NCBI GenBank assembly: GCA_018055415.1
Contig: JAGPHP010000004.1
Coordinates: 1-43,298 of the forward strand
Source: Breznakibacter sp.
Lineage (GTDB): Bacteria; Bacteroidota; Bacteroidia; Bacteroidales; Marinilabiliaceae
Reading direction: 5' to 3'
DNA length: 43,298 bases
Shown in pieces: positions 8,189-17,361 of this stretch; position 1 is the first letter of the stretch, and every line of letters begins with the position of its first letter. The notes beneath the pieces are model-generated. The model had not been told where the DNA came from, searched no databases, and saw nothing but the letters and a program-made list of their open reading frames with translations. The translations under genes and the position numbers were made by a program.

Positions 8189-9112
8189 ATGGACATTGTT
8201 TTGTATGTCATTCTTGGCATCGCGGTACTTATTCTTTTAAGTGCATTTGTTACTATTAATCAGGGCTATATTGCGGTAATTACCGTGTTTGGAAAATATA
8301 GTCGAATCATGAATCCGGGACTGAATTTGCGTATTCCAATCATTGAGCAAATCTATCGCCGTATCTCTATTCAAAATCGCTCAGTAGAACTCGAGTTTCA
8401 GGCGGTTACGCAGGATCAAGCAAATGTCTATTTTAAAGCGATGTTGCTTTATGCCGTAATTAATCAAACCGAAGAGGCCATTAAAAATGTGGCATTTAAA
8501 TTCGTGGATCAAACCAACTTTATGCAGGCATTGGTTCGAACTATTGAAGGTACAATTCGTAGTTTCGTGGCTACTAAAAAGCAAGCAGAGATTCTTGGTC
8601 TTCGTACCGAAATTGTTAAAGAGGTGAAAGAGCATTTGGATAATACGCTCGAAGAGTGGGGATATCATATGATTGATATTCAGATTAATGATATCACATT
8701 CGATGAAGAGATCATCAAATCGATGGCTAAAGTGGTAGCAACTACAAATTTAAAAGCGGCTGCCGAAAATGAGGGTCAGGCTCTGTTAATCACCAAAACC
8801 AAAGCGGCCGAGGCCGAAGGTAACGCCATTAAAATCTCTGCTGCGGCCGAAAAAGAGGCGGCAATGTTGCGTGGTCAAGGGGTTTCTCTGTTCCGTCAGG
8901 AGGTGGCAAAAGGTATGGCTGAGGCGGCAAAAGAGATTACAAGTGCTAATATGGACGCTTCCTTCTTGCTGTTCTCTATGTGGACGGAGTCTATTAAGCA
9001 TTTTGGCGAAACAGGTAAAGGCAATGTTATATTCCTTGATGGTTCGGTAGAAGGTATGCAAAAGACTTTAAAGCAGATGGCTGCTTATTCAAAACTGGAG
9101 GAGATAAAGTAG
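8189..9112 (+). CDS. SPFH/band 7 (stomatin/prohibitin-like) membrane protein
   Basis: This 307-residue protein is of the stomatin-like type that forms oligomeric rings on the inner membrane and is thought to organise membrane domains or modulate proteases. It has one N-terminal membrane segment (about residues 4-24), then the SPFH domain (NQGYIAVITVFGKYSRIMNPGLNLRIP onward, to about residue 190), then an Ala/Glu-rich helical stretch (TKAAEAEGNAIKISAAAEKEAAM) typical of the oligomerisation coiled coil. A NfeD-like partner is often nearby in other genomes but I see none here. It appears to be a single-gene unit ending at a clear hairpin. Confidence 0.88.
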   Translation: MDIVLYVILGIAVLILLSAFVTINQGYIAVITVFGKYSRIMNPGLNLRIPIIEQIYRRISIQNRSVELEFQAVTQDQANVYFKAMLLYAVINQTEEAIKNVAFKFVDQTNFMQALVRTIEGTIRSFVATKKQAEILGLRTEIVKEVKEHLDNTLEEWGYHMIDIQINDITFDEEIIKSMAKVVATTNLKAAAENEGQALLITKTKAAEAEGNAIKISAAAEKEAAMLRGQGVSLFRQEVAKGMAEAAKEITSANMDASFLLFSMWTESIKHFGETGKGNVIFLDGSVEGMQKTLKQMAAYSKLEEIK

Positions 9113-9144
9113 GTTGTTTTGATACACTTTTCATGAAAAAATAA

Positions 9145-9181
9145 AGCGAAGTTCTCTCGATTGAGGATTTCGCTTTTTTTT
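9145..9181 (+). terminator. Intrinsic terminator after the SPFH gene
   Basis: An 11-bp stem starting AGCGAA and closing TTCGCT, with two G-T pairs, is followed by a run of T's. Confidence 0.85.
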
Positions 9182-9310
9182 GAGCTCATCCACTAATCTT
9201 TTATACAAAACTCAAAATTTGCTTGGTAACAAAATTTATTGTTTCATTCAAAATGTGTTTATTCTATTCTTTTTTATAATTTAGCGACTGTTTTTTTAAA
9301 AAGTTCAATT

Positions 9311-9972
9311 ATGGCATTCGATCACTCTAATCAATTTATCTCCTACCTAACTCAACGTAAACTCCTAGGCTATTTAGGAATATCACTTCCATTTTTAGTT
9401 TTCATTGGGACGCAATTCGAAGGAGCTACTCCCTTGTTGAATTCTATTAGCGCTTATTATTTTACCAACGTTCGAGAGATTTTTGTTTCAGTATTAGCAG
9501 CTCTCTCCATCTTTTTTATTACCTATAAGGGTTATACACGACTTGACAACGTGCTTACCAACATTGCAGGTGTGTTAGCTTTAAATATTGCACTTTTTCC
9601 CTCAATGCGTGAAACGAACGAGGTTGTGCACTATCTATTTGCTTTTATTCCTCCCAATGCTACCGATATTATTCATCTTTGCTCTGCTTCAACGTTTTGC
9701 TGATTCTCTCTTTTATCTCCTATTTTATATTCACTAAAACGGGAAATAGTCCAATGACGCCTCGAAAAATTGTCCGTAATAGAGTGTACAGAGCGTGTGG
9801 TATAATCTTATTCTCAGCTCTTGTTGTAATGGGCATTTACGAACTCTTCTCTGATGATGTAAAATTATCGTTACAAATATTTAGACCCATATTTGTATTC
9901 GAATCCATTTCGCTTTTTGCTTTTGGAACGTCTTGGTTAGTAAAAGGGGGCGTAATTTTACGCGATAAATAG
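9311..9972 (+). pseudogene. Frameshifted conserved membrane protein
   Basis: Two overlapping frames together read as one multi-pass membrane protein of about 220 residues. The first ends at TGA 9701-9703; the second continues in the next frame. Adding one T to the TTTT run at 9695-9698 joins them smoothly (…STF-LLILSFISYF…) and gives an exact codon count. Visible pieces include LLNSISAYYFTNVREIFVSV, FITYKGYTRLDN and a C-terminal ESISLFAFGTSWLVKGG, which I remember from uncharacterised Bacteroidota membrane proteins. ATG 9311 is preferred over the upstream TTG at 9239. It may be a real lesion or a base missed in the assembly. Confidence 0.75.
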
Positions 9973-10040
9973 AAGTGATTTTGTATTGTTGTTTTGTTTA
10001 AAATTACTATATTTAAGTTAATCAAAATCTGATTTATTAA

Positions 10041-12389
10041 ATGAAGTCATCTGGTCGAAGTGTTGTTGAGCTTGAGAGAGAATTGGAGGAGCTAAGAGCT
10101 GCTTATCAATCTCTTCAAAAACTTTATGAGCATAAGTCGGAGGTGCTTCAGCGGGAGATTGAGCAGAAATCGCTTGTTGATACAGAACTATCAATACTTC
10201 ATTCTGCCGTGGAGCAGAGTCCATTTATGATGATAATCACTGATTTGGAGGGTGTTATTACGTTTGTAAATCCTAGGTTTTCTGAGATTACAGGCTATTC
10301 ACCTGAGGAGGTTATTGGTGAAAATGTTAGGATACTTAGAGGCGGATACGCTTCATCCCTCGATTATAACGCTATGTGGAGTTCTATTCTGGCGGGAAAT
10401 AATTGGAGTGGGATATTTAATAATCGAAAGAAAAGTGGCGAATCGTATTGGGAATCGGCAATTATCTCTCCAATAAAGGATGCTAATGGCCAAATTACCC
10501 ATTTTCTCTCGGTAAAAGAGGATATTACTTCGACCAAGAAGATTGAGATCGATTTGCAGACTACCAATGCCAATCTTATAGCTCTTTTAGAGAATACAAC
10601 GGAGGTGATCTGGTCAATTAATGAGAGGTATGAGATAATTCAGTTAAACAACGCATTCCGTGAATCCTTTTATCAGTTTTTTGGAGTTGTATTGATGCCT
10701 GGAATGAATATTTTGGCGGCACTTCCAGAGAATTTAAGGCCTTTTTGGAAAGAGAATTACGACAAAGCTTTAAATAATAACCGGTTCTCATTTGAGGAAT
10801 CTTTTGATGTGGGAGATTCAAAGCTTTATGTCGAGGTGGCAATGAATCCAATTTTAGTCAAAGATAAAGTGGTTGGAGTAACTGTTTTTTCCCGCAATGT
10901 TACTGCTTATCGCCAAGCACAAGCTGATCTAGCCAGAAGTAATGCTTTTCTCGATTCTGTGATAAATGAGATGCCTAATATGGTGTTTATTAAGGATGCG
11001 AAGGAGTTGCGGTTTGTGAGGTTAAATAAGGCTGGAGAGACGATTTTAGGCCTACAGAAGTCACAATTATTAGGCAAAACGGATCATGATCTATTCTCGA
11101 AAGAGATTGCCGATACTTTTGTTGCTTATGATCGTAAGGTTCTGGAGGGCGGTAAAATGGTCGAGATCTCTTGCGAACCTGTTGCTACAGCTAGCGGAAT
11201 TAGATATTTGCATACTCAGAAGGTGCCTGTTTTAAACTCCAAAGGGGAAGCTGAATTTTTACTCGGTATTTCGGATGATATCACAGATAGATTAATTTCA
11301 GAAGATAAATTGCGCCTTAGCGAAGAACGATATCATCTCTTAGCCGATGTTACCATTGAAGGAATTGCAATTGTGAAAGAGGATATTATTATTGATCTAA
11401 ACAGTGCGTTGGTTCGTTTGATGGGACTTAATGATAGTACCGACTTGCTAAATAAATCTATACTAAATCTTTTAGCTAAAGAGGATCACTTCTTTTGGAC
11501 ATTAATGAACTCAACAACGGAGAGTGTGAAGTTCGAAATTAAATTGCATCAAGCTAATGATCAGTATGTTAGTTGTGAGATGGCTTCGCGTTTATATTCC
11601 GACAATCAATCCACTTACAGGGTTGTAGCTTTTAGAGATATCACAGATAGAAAATTGGCTGAAAAGAGTTTGGAAACGGTCAATAGTGCTCTCCTAACTG
11701 CCAATGCCGATAAAGATCGTTTTATTGCAATTCTAGGACACGATTTACGTAGTCCGTTCAATGCTCTTTTAGGATTTTCAAGACTATTGGTCGAGAATGT
11801 ACGCGAATTGGATGTTGACACCATTGAATTGTATGCCACTCATCTTAATAATACAGCCGAAAATACCTATAACTTGCTTGAGGACATTCTCTTATGGGCA
11901 ACATTAAAGACTGGAAATACCCCATTTCAGCCAAAATCAATTTCACTTCTTGAAACAGTGGATTCTGTTTTTGTCTCATTGAATAGCGCTTCATCTGCAA
12001 AAGATATCAAATTGATTCGTGGTATCGATGAAGGGCAAATGATTTTAGCTGATGCTAATATGCTTAAAACAGTGTTGCGCAACTTGGTGTCTAATGCGAT
12101 TAAGTTCTCTTATAAGGGTGGAAGTGTTTCTGTTTTTACAGAATCATCACCTTATGGGGTTACTGTTGTTGTTAAAGATGAAGGTGTTGGGCTATCTACT
12201 CATTTGGTCGAATCCTTGTTCGATGTAACCAAAAAGCAATCGGCCGTTGGTACGGCTGGTGAAAAGGGAACTGGTTTGGGTCTGATTTTATGTAAAGAGT
12301 TCGTGGAAAAACATTGTGGAAAAATTTGGGTCGAAAGTGTTCTAGGTAAGGGTGCTAGTTTTAAGTTTACACTTCCATCAAGCTATTAA
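10041..12389 (+). CDS. Multi-PAS sensor histidine kinase
   Basis: This 782-residue protein has no obvious membrane segment, so it is probably cytoplasmic. An N-terminal coiled coil (about 8-50) leads into about four PAS domains (near 55-175, 180-295, 300-415, 425-540), the first with ITGYSPEEVIGENVRILRGG and a PAC-type FLSVKEDIT. Next come a HisKA dimerisation domain with the phospho-acceptor H567 in LGHDLRSPFNALLGF, and a HATPase domain with N box NLVSNAIKFSY, G1 VKDEGVGLS and G2 GEKGTGLGL. All catalytic boxes look intact. No response regulator lies beside it, and there is no receiver domain, so its partner is elsewhere. The signal it senses is unknown. Confidence 0.92.
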   Translation: MKSSGRSVVELERELEELRAAYQSLQKLYEHKSEVLQREIEQKSLVDTELSILHSAVEQSPFMMIITDLEGVITFVNPRFSEITGYSPEEVIGENVRILRGGYASSLDYNAMWSSILAGNNWSGIFNNRKKSGESYWESAIISPIKDANGQITHFLSVKEDITSTKKIEIDLQTTNANLIALLENTTEVIWSINERYEIIQLNNAFRESFYQFFGVVLMPGMNILAALPENLRPFWKENYDKALNNNRFSFEESFDVGDSKLYVEVAMNPILVKDKVVGVTVFSRNVTAYRQAQADLARSNAFLDSVINEMPNMVFIKDAKELRFVRLNKAGETILGLQKSQLLGKTDHDLFSKEIADTFVAYDRKVLEGGKMVEISCEPVATASGIRYLHTQKVPVLNSKGEAEFLLGISDDITDRLISEDKLRLSEERYHLLADVTIEGIAIVKEDIIIDLNSALVRLMGLNDSTDLLNKSILNLLAKEDHFFWTLMNSTTESVKFEIKLHQANDQYVSCEMASRLYSDNQSTYRVVAFRDITDRKLAEKSLETVNSALLTANADKDRFIAILGHDLRSPFNALLGFSRLLVENVRELDVDTIELYATHLNNTAENTYNLLEDILLWATLKTGNTPFQPKSISLLETVDSVFVSLNSASSAKDIKLIRGIDEGQMILADANMLKTVLRNLVSNAIKFSYKGGSVSVFTESSPYGVTVVVKDEGVGLSTHLVESLFDVTKKQSAVGTAGEKGTGLGLILCKEFVEKHCGKIWVESVLGKGASFKFTLPSSY

Positions 12390-12403
12390 ATTGCTTTTTA
12401 TAA

Positions 12404-12995
12404 ATGGTACAATTTGCTTTTTTAGGGTATCTTTTTTTTGCTTTTGTAACGTCCATCACTCCAGGTCCCAATAACTATCTTTTGTTAGCAAATGGGCGTG
12501 CTTATGGGTTAACTTCATCCATAAGGTTAATGTTGGAATTTTTTTAGGTTTTACCGTAATGTTGCTGTTAACGGGTTATGGTATTGGACAACTGTTACTT
12601 GTCAATCGTACAATTGAATTTGTTTTTAAGATTATCTCCTCGGGTTGGTTGCTCTATTTGGCCTATTTGATAAGTAAGAGTAATTCGATAAATAAATCGA
12701 CATCCGCCTTGAATATTGGCTTTACGAAGGGCTTTTTTATGCAATTTGTAAATCCCAAAGCATGGGTAATGGCGCTTTCAGGAGCATCGGCATTTATGCC
12801 TACTGTTGGAAACTTACATCTTAATGTAATTCTATTTTCTCTTCTATTTGGCCTTGTTGGTATCCCATGCATGGTTGTTTGGTTCTTTTTGGAGATTTGC
12901 AAACTCGGATGTTTCAATCATCTAGCTCACACTCTCTAACAGGATGGGTCTTAGCTGTATTAATGGCTTTAGGCGTTCTTTTTATTTGGATTTAA
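12404..12995 (+). pseudogene. Broken LysE-family amino acid exporter
   Basis: Starting at ATG 12404 the frame reads a LysE-type N-terminus (FAFVTSITPGPNNYLLLANG) and hits TAG shortly after 12546. The rest continues in two other frames (VNVGIFLGFTVMLLLTGYGI, QFVNPKAWVMALSGASAF, then SLTGWVLAVLMALGVLFIWI to TAA 12995). One missing base near 12514-12521 and another in the T5 run at 12886-12890 explain everything; restoring both gives about 197 residues, the usual LysE size. The intact product would export amino acids through about six membrane helices. As it stands no full protein can be made. Confidence 0.85.
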
Positions 12996-13075
12996 GTGTT
13001 GTAGTTCTTCCTCTTTAAATTGCTTTTTCGTCTTTCTTTTTGTAACTTTATATGGATGCCTGATCTATTTTAGTT

Positions 13076-13786
13076 ATGAAACGTCTCTGCTTGTTACTGT
13101 TATTGACTTTTTCCCTCGGCGTTAAACCTTTCGCTCAAGAAGATGAATCTCCTTATTATCTTAAAGAGAAGCGTGTCGATTGGGGCGTATATGGTGCTTT
13201 GAGAGTTGATTTTGTGGCGCATGACTTTTCCGATTTTGAAGAGGAGTTGGGTGTCGATAATATCTATTTGATGAATTTAAACAGTGGCTTATTGGCCCTC
13301 GAATTTGGTGGACGCTTAAATCGTTGGGTTTCTGGTTTTAACTTTGGCTTCTCTTCTCATACAGATGATAACGACTCAGTTTCCATCCGGTTTACCGCAA
13401 CTCAGTGTGAGTTTAATGTGGGTTATATTGTTGTTAACGGTAATCGATTTCGCTTAACGCCTATGGTCGAGTTTAAGTAGCGGCGAAATAGATTAACGAA
13501 TAGCGATTTGAATAGAAAAATTGAGCTGGATACTTACCTCATAAATAGAGATTTAGATATAAGAATTAACCACACCTATGCCGTATTTGGCTTAGATTTC
13601 GTCTATAAAATGTATAGAAACAACATATTCTTTAGCGATTATTGGACTCTTGGCCTATTTTCTGGTTATCGAATTAAATTAAATGAGACTCCTTGGGTCT
13701 ATAGTCGCGAAAATAGACTCCTCTCCTCAAATAAAATTGATATTACAAATTTTGATACCTCCTTTTATATCGCATTTCATTTCTAA
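13076..13786 (+). pseudogene. Outer-membrane-like protein interrupted by an in-frame TAG
   Basis: A single frame of 237 codons runs from ATG 13076 to TAA 13786 with one TAG at 13478-13480 (codon 135). Before it lie a signal peptide (MKRLCLLLLLTFSLG…FAQ) and alternating beta-strand-like stretches; after it the same pattern continues and ends SFYIAFHF with a terminal Phe, as outer-membrane barrels do. Coding character is the same on both sides, so this is one gene with a nonsense codon, not two genes. TAG is an ordinary stop elsewhere in the window. I do not recognise the family. Confidence 0.65.
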
Positions 13787-13835
13787 CGGCTTTTTTGTGT
13801 GTTTTTACTGTTTTACTAATACTAGAAAATAGCTG

Positions 13836-13866
13836 TTTGATTATTTCTGTAAAAACGATATATTTG
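13836..13866 (+). promoter_or_regulatory. Bacteroidota-type promoter for the DUF975 gene
   Basis: TTTG at 13836-13839, a 19-base spacer and TATATTTG at 13859-13866 give a perfect match to the TTTG-N19-TAnnTTTG consensus. It is 33 bases before ATG 13900. Confidence 0.75.
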
Positions 13867-13899
13867 ATACTATCTTAATTTAAATATAATTTTAGCACT

Positions 13900-14508
13900 A
13901 TGCAAACTCCTAATTCAAATTTAATCTCCGAAGCGTATCAAACGCTCAAGGGCAAATGGGCTGTGCCAATGGCCGCTTTTTTACTTTATATTGCTATTTT
14001 AATACCCATTCAGCTTTTAATTAGATTCACTCCTTTGGCTGGTTATCTGATTAATCTTATTATCACTGCCCCACTAATGCTTGGGTTTATAATTCTTTCT
14101 TTAAACATTTCGCGCAAAAAGGACGCTGCTGTTGGTCAGCTCTTTGAAGGGTTTAATCTTATTTTTACAGCCATTGTAGCATATTTGTTAGTTGCGTTAT
14201 TCACATTAGTTGGATTTGTACTTTTAATTATACCAGGGTTTATTGTAATTGCTCATTTAGCTCTTGTTTTTTACGTAATTGCTGATGAACCTGAAATATC
14301 TCCGTTAGCTGCTCTCAAAAGGAGTAAGGAGTTGATGTATGGTTACAAGTGGAAATTTATACGTTTTGTGCTTCGAATTTTTGGCTTAATTCTTCTCTCA
14401 TTTTTAACGCTTGGAATTGCTCTTCTTTGGGTTGTGCCAGTTGTTCAAGTGGCTTTAGCTCGTTTTTATGACGATGTAAAGGCGAATCCAATAGCGCGAA
14501 GATTATAG
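13900..14508 (+). CDS. DUF975-like integral membrane protein
   Basis: This gene encodes 202 residues with about five hydrophobic helices and the family-like phrases AYQTLKGKWAVPM at the start, FTLVGFVLLIIPGFIVIAHL in the middle and SKELMYGYKWKFIRFVL before the last helices. That layout fits DUF975/YciC-type inner-membrane proteins of unknown biochemical role. It has its own good promoter and stands alone. Unlike four of its neighbours it is undamaged. Confidence 0.65.
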   Translation: MQTPNSNLISEAYQTLKGKWAVPMAAFLLYIAILIPIQLLIRFTPLAGYLINLIITAPLMLGFIILSLNISRKKDAAVGQLFEGFNLIFTAIVAYLLVALFTLVGFVLLIIPGFIVIAHLALVFYVIADEPEISPLAALKRSKELMYGYKWKFIRFVLRIFGLILLSFLTLGIALLWVVPVVQVALARFYDDVKANPIARRL

Positions 14509-14593
14509 AAATTGAACAAGTAAGCAATTCTATTGTTTTAGTATCGTATTCATTATTAGTATTCTATTACTATAAATTTTAATTTATTGGCTT

Positions 14594-14797
14594 ATGAAAA
14601 AGAATATGGGTAGTGTTGATAAGATCATCCGATTAATCGTGGCTGCATTGTTAGCGGTTCTATTTTTTACGGGTGTTATCGAAGGTGTTTTAGGGGTCGT
14701 CTTGGTGGTTTTGGCTGCGGTTTTCGTGCTCACATCGTTAATTAGTTTTTGTCCGCTTTATGCTCCGTTCGGCATTTCAACATGTAAAAAGGAGTAA
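14594..14797 (+). CDS. Small two-helix membrane protein, DUF2892 (YgaP membrane-domain-like)
   Basis: This 67-residue protein begins MKKNMGSVDKIIRLIVAALL, then has two hydrophobic helices and the family end CPLYAPFGISTCK with two cysteines. DUF2892 proteins match the membrane domain of the rhodanese YgaP, and the cysteine-bearing tail suggests a link with sulfur or redox chemistry, though no rhodanese is adjacent. It is transcribed alone, ending at a hairpin 24 bases downstream. Confidence 0.8.
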   Translation: MKKNMGSVDKIIRLIVAALLAVLFFTGVIEGVLGVVLVVLAAVFVLTSLISFCPLYAPFGISTCKKE

Positions 14798-14820
14798 AAG
14801 TTTTTTTTGATATTTTTTTG

Positions 14821-14856
14821 CACCTATTGGGATAATTTCTCAATAGGTGTTTTGTT
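14821..14856 (+). terminator. Intrinsic terminator after the DUF2892 gene
   Basis: A 9-bp stem, CACCTATTG (14821-14829) with CAATAGGTG (14841-14849), is followed by TTTTGTTTT. Confidence 0.85.
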
Positions 14857-15034
14857 TTATGGTATTTCTATTTTGTTTAAGAGTGTCTTGGTTCGCATAA
14901 TTTAGTGACTTATTATCTATTGCCTATAGTTATTGAGATTTTTGTGAAATTTTTCGTTTTTTTTTGACTTAAAAGCGTGGTTGGGTCAAAATTTGTTTTA
15001 ACTTTAGTTAACGATTTTGTTTCACTTTTGGCAG

Positions 15035-15504
15035 ATGAATTCACTCATTATTAAAATAGTCCTTTGTTCTTCACTCTCGCTAGTTATAGGCTCCACTATA
15101 GGGTTTTGTTCTGTGGAGTCAATCATATTATGGTATCCAACTATTGTTAACCCTCATGGAATCCACCTAATTGGGTGTTTGGCCCTGTATGGTCAATCCT
15201 TTACTTAATGATCGGAGCATCCTTTGCTCTGTTGTGGGATTCCATACATCGTTCTAATCGGTTGGCGATGGTACTTTTTTTAGCCCAGTTTATTCTTAAT
15301 TTATTTTGGTCAATTATATTTTTTGTCGGTCGCAATGTAGGTTTTGCATTTATTGAAATCATCATTCTGCTTTTTCTAATTATTGCTACTATGTTCATAG
15401 CAAAGCGTGTTTCATTATGGGCAACTATTTTGCTTGCGCCTTATCTTTTGTGGGTCTCTTTTGCAACGATATTAACTGGTACAATCTATTTTTTGAATTT
15501 ATAA
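15035..15504 (+). pseudogene. tspO: Frameshifted TspO/MBR family protein
   Basis: The N-terminal piece (MNSLIIKIVL… to YPTIVNP) and the C-terminal piece (VFGPVWSILYLMIGASFAL to YFLNL) lie in different frames. Restoring one base in the CTC at 15153-15155 gives the TspO signature P-S-W-N-P-P-N-W-V-F-G-P-V-W and an exact total of 156 residues, the normal TspO length with five membrane helices. TspO binds porphyrins and similar ligands. The residues that survive are well conserved, so the lesion is either very recent or an assembly error. Confidence 0.85.
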
Positions 15505-15630
15505 GCTTTTAATTTTTTAAAATCCAATTCGCCCTATCTATATAATGAAATTGCTCATCAGTAACTATTTGTGTTATTGATTTGTCTCTCAGTAATTTGC
15601 CGTTTGTTTAAATATTAATTCTCATCTTTC

Positions 15631-16897
15631 ATGCCTCGTATCGATTTTCATTGCCATCCATCTATTAAGCCTTTGGGCAAGAGTTTTAATTATTAACCTA
15701 TTGGTGTCTATTCAAAATCGAGCTGGTAATAATTTTGTCGCGGATATTCTGAGTAATCTTGTTACAGGAGTTGGTATGAAGCGCATTGAGATGATTCAAT
15801 CAAATGGTTATAGATATTTCCCTGATCTACAACTAGATTACCATTTTTACGAGCAGATTGATGGTTGTGAGATAGTTGTTCATGAGAAGCGAGTACGCTT
15901 TAAATTGGTTAATTCGTATAGTTCAATTGAGACTATTCCTGTTGATTCGGAAGTGTTTACAGTTTTTGTATTTATTACGATTGAAGGTGGACACTCTTTG
16001 AATAGCAATGTTTATACGACTGTAACGCCGGAGGATATTCTTGCAAATGTTTCGACTATCAAAAAATGGCGTTACGCTCCAATTTTTTTAACATTGGCTC
16101 ACCATTTCCAAAATCATTTAACTGGTCATGCTCAGAGTTTGACAGGTGTTATTGATTGGATGACAGAGCAAGAAGCTGATTTAAATGGTGATTTACACCC
16201 TTTGGGGCACAAAGTTATTACAGCGCTACTTGATGACTCTTCGGGACAAAATCGAATTTTGATTGATATTAAGCACATGAGTGCGGTTGCTCGACGTGCG
16301 TATCGAGAAATACTTAAAAAGGAGTATCCCAATCAAGTGATTCCTATTATTGTTAGCCACGGTGCAATGAATGGTTTGGTCGATTCTATGTCGAGAAAGC
16401 GCTCGTCGATAGTTGGAGCATCGGATTTCTATGAGGGTGATATCAATTTTTTTGATGATGAGGTGGTTGCTATTGCCAAGAGTGGTGGTGTCTTTGGTAT
16501 TCAACTTGACGAAAGACGGGTGGCCAGTAAATCAAGACTTAAGCGGTCAAATCTTATCTTTGCTTCTCGAAATAAGCGTTTGTTGGCAAAGTCTAAGCTT
16601 ATATGGGAGCAAATTCTCTATATAGCAAGAGTACTTGATAATGAATCGCTATCGGCATTGGATATTCAGGTACTTGGTTCTGACTTTGATGGAATTATTG
16701 ACCCTATTAATCTGTTTTGGACTGCCGAAGATATAGACGATTTGGAGAGGTGCTTGATCACACATGTTTCAGAATTTATGGCAAATGAAAGCAATGTGTT
16801 TAAATCGTTTAATAGAATCTCCGTCGATGAAATTGTTTCTAAATTTATTTGGCGAAATGCTGAAACTTTCTTGAAGTCGTTAAAAGGGAGGGTTTAG
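15631..16897 (+). pseudogene. Degraded M19-type membrane dipeptidase-like protein
   Basis: ATG 15631 opens MPRIDFHCHPSIKPLGKSFN, with the M19-like metal-binding DFHCH, but meets TAA at 15694. A further base seems missing in the AAAA run near 15714-15717, and the joined text goes from NRAGNN straight to FVADILSNLVTGVG, where I remember about 60 more residues in relatives. From 15701 the frame is open to 16897 and keeps the likely active-site phrases LTLAHHFQNHLTGHA, DIKHMSAVARRAYREIL, VSHGAMNG and GSDFDGIIDPIN. Without the first metal ligands a product starting inside would not be active. Confidence 0.65.
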
Positions 16898-16905
16898 TGA
16901 TTTTT

Positions 16906-16950
16906 AATGAGCTATTTAGAGAAGTTTAGGATATCTCTAAATAGCTCATT
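16906..16950. terminator. Bidirectional terminator between converging genes
   Basis: A perfect 17-bp stem (16906-16922 with 16934-16950, 11-base loop) sits between the dipeptidase pseudogene and the DUF302 gene. A/T-rich flanks on both sides allow use in either direction. Confidence 0.85.
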
Positions 16951-16962
16951 ATTTTCTTTTTA

Positions 16963-17352
16963 CTAAAGAGAATCTATCGCTTTCTTAAGCATCTCTCTTA
17001 TCTCGTAGGCAGCAAGTATTAATTGATCATTTTCAATGGCAAGCATCATCTCTACCGGGTCAACTGCCGAAATAGTGTATTTTCCAGCACTCTCCTCCTC
17101 AATTAGCATATTGCATGGCAAAAAAAGTCCAATTTTATCCTCTAAACCTATCGCTTTGTGTGAATATTTTGGATTACATACGCCTAGAATGGTATAGTTC
17201 TTAAAAGCAATATTAAGCTTCTCTTTAAAGGTGTTATGCATGTTTATTTCCGATACAACGCCAAATCCAGCTTGTTGTGCTATCTCTTTTGCTCTATTAA
17301 CGGCTTCGTTAAAGTTGCCCGCTACAACTGATTTTGAAAAATAGTAACTCAT
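16963..17352 (-). CDS. DUF302 family protein
   Basis: This 129-residue soluble protein begins MSYYFSKSVVAGNFNEAVN and has the family phrases TFKEKLNIAFKNYTILGVCNP and IGLFLPCNMLIEEE, followed by a short acidic and helical end. DUF302 proteins have a simple alpha/beta fold and no established activity; two cysteines (GVCNP and LPCN) could be redox-active or bind a ligand. It is the last gene of the minus-strand operon, 9 bases after the thioredoxin-reductase fusion, and ends at the bidirectional terminator. The context suggests a part in the same thiol-related process. Confidence 0.85.
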   Translation of the reverse strand: MSYYFSKSVVAGNFNEAVNRAKEIAQQAGFGVVSEINMHNTFKEKLNIAFKNYTILGVCNPKYSHKAIGLEDKIGLFLPCNMLIEEESAGKYTISAVDPVEMMLAIENDQLILAAYEIREMLKKAIDSL

Positions 17353-17361
17353 ATCTATGTT

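Noticed and set aside
13478..13480. TAG recoded as an amino acid
   Set aside because: TAG ends other intact genes here, for example bioG, and no special insertion signals are visible; a nonsense mutation is simpler.
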